DNA from: JALZAH01 sp051000755
GTDB lineage: Bacteria; Actinomycetota; Acidimicrobiia; Acidimicrobiales; Palsa-688
Assembly (NCBI GenBank): GCA_051000755.1
Contig: JBPCNZ010000086.1
Location: 1-19,093 of the forward strand
Reading direction: 5' to 3'
DNA: 19,093 nucleotides
Shown here: positions 14,961 to 19,093 of the stretch, piece after piece
Layout: every line of letters starts with the position of its first letter
How positions within the stretch are numbered: the first letter of the stretch is position 1
Notes under the pieces: generated by a model
Database searches by the model: none
The model's input: only the letters and a program-made list of their open reading frames with translations
What the model was told of the DNA's origin: nothing
Translations under genes and position numbers: made by a program

Positions 14961-15015
14961 GGGAATGACCCTGATCCTTCCCTGAGCGTGACCCGAACCG
15001 ATCGGGGTCATTCCC
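14961..15015. promoter_or_regulatory. 16-bp inverted repeat in the divergent promoter region (candidate operator)
   Basis: GGGAATGACCCTGATC at 14961-14976 is matched in inverse orientation by GATCGGGGTCATTCCC at 15000-15015, 15 of 16 positions, with a 23-bp spacer. It lies between the PspC gene (start 14923) and the kinase gene (start 15017). The right arm ends one base before the kinase start codon. It could be bound by the LuxR-type regulator encoded two genes on, or form an RNA stem in the kinase leader. Confidence 0.55.
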
Positions 15016-15016
15016 C

Positions 15017-16408
15017 ATGGCCTCGACCACCACCAGGCGCGATCATCGAACCATCCGACATCGCCGCCACCATCCAGGCTTCTCGCTTTCCTCGGATCCG
15101 GGGACGCCCTGGGGCCCACCCTGCGGCCTCGGGTGGGCTCGCGCCCACCGCCACGAGACGAGGGACCGCGGCCCGATCCGCCGTCGGGCCGACGAGCGGT
15201 TCCTCGGCGGCATCGCCGGCGGTCTGTCGGCCCGGACCGGCGTGGACCCGACCGTCGTACGGGTCGGGCTGGTGCTCTTCGGCCTGGCCAGCGGGGTCGG
15301 GATCGCCGCCTACGTGGTGGTCTGGCTCCTCGTCCCTGTCGAGGGAGAGACCACCAGCATCGGGACCCGTGCGCTGAGCGACGCCCGCGGTCTGGCCCTT
15401 GCCGTCGCCCTGGCCCCCGGCCTGGTCATCACCCTGCTCCTGGCCTCGGCACTGCAGGCCGGGTTCCTGAGCTCGCTGGCCTGGCCCCTGTTCATCAGCG
15501 CCGCCGGACTGGTGCTCATCTGGCGCAACGGCTCCCCCGCCGAGCGGCTGCTGCTCCGCCAGGCCACCGCCCCCCTCATGCAGATCGGCGGCGGGGCCCG
15601 AGGAACGTGGAGAGGCCTCGTCCGGCGGGTGATTGTCGGACTGGTCGTGGCCGCCGGTGGCGTCGTCGCCCTGACCCTCGGTCACCACAACTCCCTCCTC
15701 CGCCCGCTGGGCGGGGTGGCCCTGGTGCTGGCGTCGATCGTGGTGATCTTCGGCCCCTGGTGGCTGAGCGTGGCCCGGGAGCTGGTCTTCGAACGCCAGG
15801 CCCGCCTTCGCGCCGAGGAGCGGGCCGACCTGGCGTCTCGGGTGCACGACTCGGTCCTGCAGACCCTCGCCATGATCCAGCGCCACGCCGAGGAGCCCCA
15901 GAAGGTGGCCCAACTGGCCCGGGCCCAGGAGCGGGAACTGCGATCCTGGCTGTTCGAGGGCCAGCCCCCCGGGTCGTTCGCCGACGGGCTGGGCACGGTG
16001 GCCGCGGCCGTACGCTGCATCCAGACCGAGGTAGAGGCGGCCTACGGGGTCAAGGTGGAGACCGTGGTCGTGGGCGATGCCCCGCTCACCGACAACCTCG
16101 AAGCTCTGCTCGCCGCCGCCCGGGAGGCCGCCGTCAACGCGGCGAAGTGGTCGGGGGCCGAGGCCGTCTCCCTGTTCGCGGAGGTGGAGCCGGGCAAGGT
16201 GTCGCTGTTCGTGCGGGACCGGGGCAAGGGGTTCGACCCCTCCGAAGTGGCGCCCGATCGCAAGGGCATCGCCGAATCCATCGAGGGGCGCATGGCCCGC
16301 TCCGGCGGCACCGCCATCATCCGCACCGCGCCCGGCGAGGGCACCGAGGTGGAGCTCACCATCGACCGCGGTGACCGGGCGGGGACGGCCCGGCGGAGCA
16401 CCAAGTGA
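15017..16408 (+). CDS. PspC-domain sensor histidine kinase
   Basis: This 463-aa membrane kinase senses and signals to the following response regulator. Residues 1-54 are a basic extension without recognisable features. A PspC domain follows (about 55-110: ADERFLGGIAGGLSARTGVDP and a TM helix), then three or four more TM helices (125-250). The dimerisation/phosphoacceptor segment SRVHDSVLQTLAMIQRHA carries the likely phosphorylated H277 (HisKA_3-like). The ATPase domain has N374 in the N-box (AREAAVNAAKWSG), G1 at DRGKGFD (401-407) and GEGTEVEL near the end. ATG at 15017 is the only standard in-frame start before the PspC domain, but codon bias is weak in the first 35 codons, so the true start is uncertain. 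The stop overlaps the regulator start as GTGA. Confidence 0.92.
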   Translation: MASTTTRRDHRTIRHRRHHPGFSLSSDPGTPWGPPCGLGWARAHRHETRDRGPIRRRADERFLGGIAGGLSARTGVDPTVVRVGLVLFGLASGVGIAAYVVVWLLVPVEGETTSIGTRALSDARGLALAVALAPGLVITLLLASALQAGFLSSLAWPLFISAAGLVLIWRNGSPAERLLLRQATAPLMQIGGGARGTWRGLVRRVIVGLVVAAGGVVALTLGHHNSLLRPLGGVALVLASIVVIFGPWWLSVARELVFERQARLRAEERADLASRVHDSVLQTLAMIQRHAEEPQKVAQLARAQERELRSWLFEGQPPGSFADGLGTVAAAVRCIQTEVEAAYGVKVETVVVGDAPLTDNLEALLAAAREAAVNAAKWSGAEAVSLFAEVEPGKVSLFVRDRGKGFDPSEVAPDRKGIAESIEGRMARSGGTAIIRTAPGEGTEVELTIDRGDRAGTARRSTK

Positions 16409-17058
16409 CGACCGGGCGGCCACGGGTCGTCCTGGTGGACGACCACCACCTGTTCCGCTCCGGGGTGCGCAGCGAGTTGGGCGACGCCGTCGAGGTGGTC
16501 GGCGAGGCCGACGACGTGGCCCCGGCCATCGAGGTGATCGGAGTGCAGGACCCCGACGTCGTCCTCCTCGACGTCCACCTCCCCTCGGGCGGCGGCGGGG
16601 CGGTGGTGGAGGCGGTCAAGGCGGGACAGCCCCACGTTCGCTTCCTCGCCCTGTCGGTGTCCGATGCCCCCGAGGACGTGATCGCCGTGATCCGATCAGG
16701 GGCCTGCGGCTATGTCACCAAGGCCATCTCCGGCCCGGACCTGATCGAGGCGGTGCGGCGAGTGGCCGGCGGCGATGTGGTGTTCTCGCCCCGCCTGGCC
16801 GGGTTCGTTCTCGACGCCTTTGCCGCCATGCCCGACGGGGCCACCCCGCCCATCGACCCCGAGCTCGACCAGCTCTCCCCCCGTGAGCGGGAGGTGCTTC
16901 GCCTCATTGCTCGGGGCTACACCTACAAGGAGATCGCGGTGGAGCTGATCATCTCCGCCAAGACGGTGGAGAGCCACGTGTCGGCCGTCCTGCGCAAGCT
17001 GCAGCTCTCCACCCGCCACCAGCTCACCCGGTGGGCCACCGAGCGCCGGCTGGTCTGA
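16405..17058 (+). CDS. LuxR/NarL-family response regulator
   Basis: This 217-aa cytoplasmic transcription factor pairs with the upstream kinase. The receiver domain (6-125) has the acidic pair D12-D13 (VLVDDHHLFRSG), the phosphoacceptor D56 (VVLLDVHLP), the switch Ser84 and the conserved K106 (GYVTKAI). The DNA-binding domain (157-210) has the LuxR pattern LSPREREVLRLIARG, then YKEIAVELIISAKTVESHVSAVLRK. The GTG start at 16405 overlaps the kinase stop codon by 4 nt, so the two are translationally coupled. Likely targets include the divergent promoter with the 16-bp inverted repeat, as is common for self-regulated systems; this is inference. Confidence 0.94.
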   Translation: MTTGRPRVVLVDDHHLFRSGVRSELGDAVEVVGEADDVAPAIEVIGVQDPDVVLLDVHLPSGGGGAVVEAVKAGQPHVRFLALSVSDAPEDVIAVIRSGACGYVTKAISGPDLIEAVRRVAGGDVVFSPRLAGFVLDAFAAMPDGATPPIDPELDQLSPREREVLRLIARGYTYKEIAVELIISAKTVESHVSAVLRKLQLSTRHQLTRWATERRLV

Positions 17059-17065
17059 GCGGCCC

Positions 17066-17410
17066 ATGCCCGGGAGCGACACCGATATCTGCGAGATCCG
17101 CATCACCGCACCCGATCCGGAATGGCTGGTAGCTCACACCCGCAGGCTCGTCTCGGACGGCCTGGTCGCCTGCGGGCAGCACGAGACCACCGTCCGATCG
17201 ATCTACCGCTGGCAGGGATCGATCGAGGACGACACCGAAGCCCGGGTGGCTCTGCACACCCAGCGCCGGCACGTTCCCGAGATCATCCGGCGCACGACGG
17301 ACGCCCACCCCGACGACGTGCCCGGGATCATCGTGGTCCCCGTTGTCGACGGTCAACCGGACTACCTGCAGTGGGTGCGCGACTCGACCGACGGCCAGTC
17401 GGGCCTGTAA
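17066..17410 (+). CDS. cutA: CutA-family divalent-ion tolerance protein
   Basis: CutA proteins are small cytoplasmic trimers with a ferredoxin-like fold, linked to copper and other divalent metal tolerance, though their true role is unsettled. This 114-aa protein shows the family core: GLVACGQ (C36), SIYRWQGSIEDDTEARVAL (45-63), HVPEIIRRTTDAHPDDVPGI (69-88), and ends with PDYLQWV. In the usual HPYxVPEI motif the Tyr and Glu are replaced here (HPDDVPGI), a divergence seen in some actinobacterial members. It starts 7 nt after the regulator stop and so is probably the third gene of the kinase-regulator operon. Confidence 0.86.
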   Translation: MPGSDTDICEIRITAPDPEWLVAHTRRLVSDGLVACGQHETTVRSIYRWQGSIEDDTEARVALHTQRRHVPEIIRRTTDAHPDDVPGIIVVPVVDGQPDYLQWVRDSTDGQSGL

Positions 17411-17421
17411 GGCCGTTTCGC

Positions 17422-17477
17422 GGCCGGCGTCCAGGCCGGGGGCCGGCGTCCGGGCCGGGGGCCGGCGTCCGGCGGGG
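17422..17477 (+). repeat. 19-bp tandem repeat, nearly three copies
   Basis: GGCCGGCGTCCAGGCCGGG (17422-17440) is followed by GGCCGGCGTCCGGGCCGGG (17441-17459), with one difference, and by a shortened third copy starting GGCCGGCGTCCGG (17460-17477). It lies just after the cutA stop codon and could fold strongly, perhaps helping to end transcription, but no T-tract follows. Confidence 0.7.
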
Positions 17478-17536
17478 GCAGGGTCCGGGCCGGGGCCATC
17501 ACAGGCGGAGGGGTACCGGAACTGCTGGCTCTTTGA

Positions 17537-17580
17537 ACCGAATGTGTCGGCGAATTCCGTGTCGCGCACCGAATGTGTCG
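17537..17580 (+). repeat. Direct repeats ACCGAATGTGTCG with a third TGTCG between
   Basis: ACCGAATGTGTCG occurs exactly at 17537-17549 and 17568-17580. A third TGTCG stands at 17560-17564, so the core recurs with a spacing of 15-16 bp. Repeated TGTCG-type cores resemble the multiple terminal repeats of IS21-family elements, from memory of that family, but no transposase is present in this window. Confidence 0.5.
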
Positions 17581-17753
17581 CCAGGCGCCACAAACTGTCC
17601 ACAACTCGTCCAAAATCGGTACGTTCGGTTCAGGACGCGCCGGGCCACCCCCTCTGCGGCAGGGAGGCCGGGGACCAGGTTCCGCCACCATCGAGAGCCA
17701 GCAGGGAGCGGGCTTCGGCGCTCGGTTGGGGTCTGCACGCCGGAACTCTAGAA

Positions 17754-17960
17754 CTACCCCTTGAGCTCCTCGATCGGGCTGCGGCCCTCCGGCCCGAACC
17801 CGTGCTCGAGGAGGAACGACGGTACCGACCCGTATTCGATCTCGATCACCACCATCGCCGCCTCCGCCTCGTGACCGTCGACGAAGAACGCCGACAATCC
17901 GGTCGTCTTCCCGCAACCGCACCAGCAGTGTCCGGTCGGGATCAGGTCATTGGATTGCAT
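17754..17960 (-). CDS. Small cysteine-motif hypothetical protein
   Basis: The 68-aa product begins MQSNDLIPTGHCWCGCG and continues with LSAFFVDGHEAEAAMVVIEIE, then ends GPEGRSPIEELKG. The HCWCGCG cluster (H11, C12, C14, C16) suggests metal binding, though there are too few ligands for a classic zinc ribbon. Similar small proteins occur in other actinobacteria as hypotheticals; I know of no function. The ATG at 17960 is chosen because AGGAGG stands 6 nt before it; an ATG at 17975 would place that site inside the gene. It follows the 18022-18489 gene on the same strand by 61 bp and is probably co-transcribed. Confidence 0.8.
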   Translation of the reverse strand: MQSNDLIPTGHCWCGCGKTTGLSAFFVDGHEAEAAMVVIEIEYGSVPSFLLEHGFGPEGRSPIEELKG

Positions 17961-18021
17961 GGGTTGCCTCCTCATTCCCCTGTCGTGGTCGGCGACATCA
18001 GCGTCGCCTTCACCAGTTCGG

Positions 18022-18489
18022 CTACCAACTGGCTGATGGCGATCCCGTACCAGTGGACGCGGCGTACTGGTGGGGAGAAAGCGACGATGGCGGGGTGGGG
18101 ATGGTGTACGCCCCGTCCTCGATGAGGGCGATCGCTGCGCTTAACCGCCGAGGTTTGGAGCTCTTACCGACCGCCAGAGCGAACAGGGCGCTGGAGGTCC
18201 GGGACTCGAGGATGACCTCGAGATCCTCGGCGTTGTCTCCGTCCGGCCCGTCGATCGCTTCGATGGCGTCCCAGGCGCAATGAGAACCGCCGGCCGCCGC
18301 CAGCTGCAGCCCGGTGCGAACCTTGTGCCGCAGGCCGTAGCTGTCGGGGCCATCCCCCAGGTCCAACACCCCGGTGAAGAAGGTGAGGATGAAGTCGGCC
18401 AGGATCGCCGCCGCCTCCTGGGGCTTGAGGTAGGCGAACGAGTCGAGGGCACCAGTGGCCGGTGCGCTGGATGGGGCGTCGGTGGTCAC
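18022..18489 (-). CDS. Hypothetical protein, 155 aa
   Basis: The GTG start at 18489 is preceded by AAGGAGG at 6-nt spacing, a near-perfect ribosome site. The product is acidic and soluble-looking, with an N-terminal Ser/Ala/Pro segment and helical stretches such as PQEAAAILADFILTFFTGVL (residues 23-42) and SSALFALAVGKSS. The tail after about residue 130 is Ser/Pro/Thr-rich and may be disordered. No signal peptide, membrane helix or known domain is recognised. It is likely the first gene of a two-gene unit with the small cysteine-motif gene downstream. Confidence 0.72.
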   Translation of the reverse strand: MTTDAPSSAPATGALDSFAYLKPQEAAAILADFILTFFTGVLDLGDGPDSYGLRHKVRTGLQLAAAGGSHCAWDAIEAIDGPDGDNAEDLEVILESRTSSALFALAVGKSSKPRRLSAAIALIEDGAYTIPTPPSSLSPHQYAASTGTGSPSASW

Positions 18490-18697
18490 GATCAGCCTCC
18501 TTCACGTCGGGTCTCGACCGCTCTTGTGCCACATCGGCTGGACGTTCTCTACCCGGAGTCGCCTCGGGCCCACCACGCGACTGACGTTGCCCTCGGCCAG
18601 CTCAGCTGGCCACCTTCACTGCCGGTGTCATGCCCTGCGGTCGCAGTATGTCCACCAACGTCACCAAGGCCAGCCAGGTGCTCGAACGGGCGCTGGT

Positions 18698-18727
18698 CTG
18701 CCACGGATGTCGAAATCTCGTTAATGT
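18698..18727 (+). promoter_or_regulatory. Possible promoter for the DUF2510 gene
   Basis: TAATGT at 18722-18727 fits the actinobacterial -10 pattern TAnnnT. CTGCCA at 18698-18703 matches four of six -35 positions with an 18-bp spacer. The gene start at 18785 is 57 bp downstream. This is consensus evidence only. Confidence 0.35.
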
Positions 18728-18784
18728 ACGCCGACGGTCACTGGTGAGCTACTGCCACGATGGGTTCACCATGAGGGGGCGATC

Positions 18785-19023
18785 ATGAGCAGCCCGGGAT
18801 GGTATCCAGACCCGAGCGGGGTTGAAGGACAATCCAGGTCTTGGGACGGCCAGGGGTGGACGTCCTCGGTCCCTGGAGCTGGCTGTACACGTATCAACGC
18901 GATAGCGCCAAGTTTTGGATCGGCATCGGGGTTGGGGCTCTAGGAGCAGTTCTGGCAGTGATTTTTGGTAAGCATTCAGGTCCGCGCTGCTGTCTGTTGA
19001 ATCTGCGACGATTGCGGGTATGA
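18785..19023 (+). pseudogene. DUF2510 membrane protein gene with an apparent one-base deletion
   Basis: From the ATG at 18785, with a GAGGGGG site 5 nt before it, the frame reads MSSPGWYPDPSGVEGQ and SWDGQGWTSSVPG, a clear DUF2510 domain (PGWYPDP...WDGxxWT). This frame then degenerates and stops at 18941-18943. The neighbouring frame supplies the expected continuation, PWSWLYTYQRDSAKFWIG then VGALGAVLAVIFG, a membrane helix. One more C in the CCC at 18871-18873 would join them into about 79 aa ending at the TGA at 19021-19023. The last 20 or so residues of the joined frame do not look protein-like. It is either a sequencing error or a real pseudogene. Confidence 0.72.
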
Positions 19024-19093
19024 CGTCGCGGGTCGGCCGGTCAGCTGGGGATGAGGCTTTTCACGGCTACATGTTGATGTTGCCGCCGGAGGG
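19020..19093 (+). CDS. Start of an unidentified ORF running off the window
   Basis: An ATG at 19020 opens a frame (MTSRVGRSAGDEAFHGYM...) that is still open at the window edge. Its ATGA overlaps the stop of the restored DUF2510 frame. Only 24 codons are visible, there is no convincing ribosome site and the family cannot be told. Confidence 0.3.
   Translation, partial: MTSRVGRSAGDEAFHGYMLMLPPE

Larger units (their letters stand above)
17411..17753. other. Gene-free, repeat-bearing intergenic stretch
   Basis: No frame in this 343-bp stretch has convincing codon bias or a ribosome site. It contains a 19-bp tandem repeat (17422-17477), a cluster of TGTCG-containing repeats (17537-17580) and a perfect 8-bp inverted repeat, GAACCGAA at 17535-17542 and TTCGGTTC at 17624-17631. 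From about 17515 to 17630 its GC content drops compared with the flanks. Confidence 0.6.

Noticed and set aside
15133..15200. GTG at 15133 as an alternative start followed by a frameshift into the PspC-kinase
   Set aside because: The in-frame reading from 15017 has better third-position G/C across 15133-15190, and no second half needs rescuing.
17595..17603. CTGTCCACA, one mismatch from the DnaA box TTGTCCACA
   Set aside because: A single imperfect copy without an AT-rich unwinding region or neighbouring dnaA/dnaN genes does not support an origin.

Overview
The window is about 70% GC. Its genes show strong G/C preference at third codon positions, frequent GTG starts and many 4-nt ATGA/GTGA gene overlaps. 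Together with an MMPL transporter, PspC-type sensor kinase, DUF1707, DUF2510 and CDP-alcohol phosphatidyltransferase content, this points to a high-GC actinobacterium (Actinomycetota, possibly an Acidimicrobiia-like soil or aquatic lineage). The lineage is inferred from protein flavour, not from a marker gene. No rRNA, tRNA or CRISPR array was seen.

Left part (1-9029, all minus strand). 1-426 holds no gene I can support. A clade-3-type haem catalase (427-1941) follows. Next is a three-gene redox operon read right to left: an FeS ferredoxin/NrfD membrane-anchor fusion (7454-5907), a molybdopterin bis-PGD oxidoreductase (5910-2989) and a TorD-family maturation chaperone (2992-2096). The three genes are joined by 4-nt overlaps (ATGA, then GTGA), so they are very likely translationally coupled and make one membrane-bound Psr/Phs-like complex. 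The catalytic subunit has a cysteine in the place expected for the Mo ligand and no visible Tat signal. Upstream lies a CrtI/PYROXD2-like FAD oxidoreductase (8961-7546), itself preceded by a coupled 23-codon micro-ORF.

Middle part (9132-13476, plus strand). A small frameshifted ORF is followed by a CDP-alcohol phosphatidyltransferase. Then comes an MMPL/RND transporter followed 23 bases later by an anchored N-acetylmuramoyl-L-alanine amidase. These are lipid, envelope and peptidoglycan functions.

Right-middle part (13483-17410). This is a divergent envelope-stress type locus. To the left run a small PspC protein, a DUF1707 membrane protein and a frameshifted membrane-anchored hypothetical. 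To the right run a PspC-histidine kinase fusion, a LuxR-type response regulator (GTGA overlap) and CutA. Between the two sides sits a 16-bp inverted repeat (15/16 matching), a good candidate operator. The layout recalls the EsrISR three-component system of Corynebacterium glutamicum, where a PspC protein inhibits the kinase.

Right end (17411-19093). A repeat-rich intergenic stretch is followed by two small minus-strand hypotheticals with excellent Shine-Dalgarno sequences, a frameshifted DUF2510 membrane protein, and the first codons of an unidentified ORF that runs off the window.

Three separate genes (9132-9361, 13483-14111, 18785-19023) are each broken by what looks like the loss of one base in a G or C run. 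That shared pattern suggests homopolymer base-calling errors in the assembly rather than three real pseudogenes.
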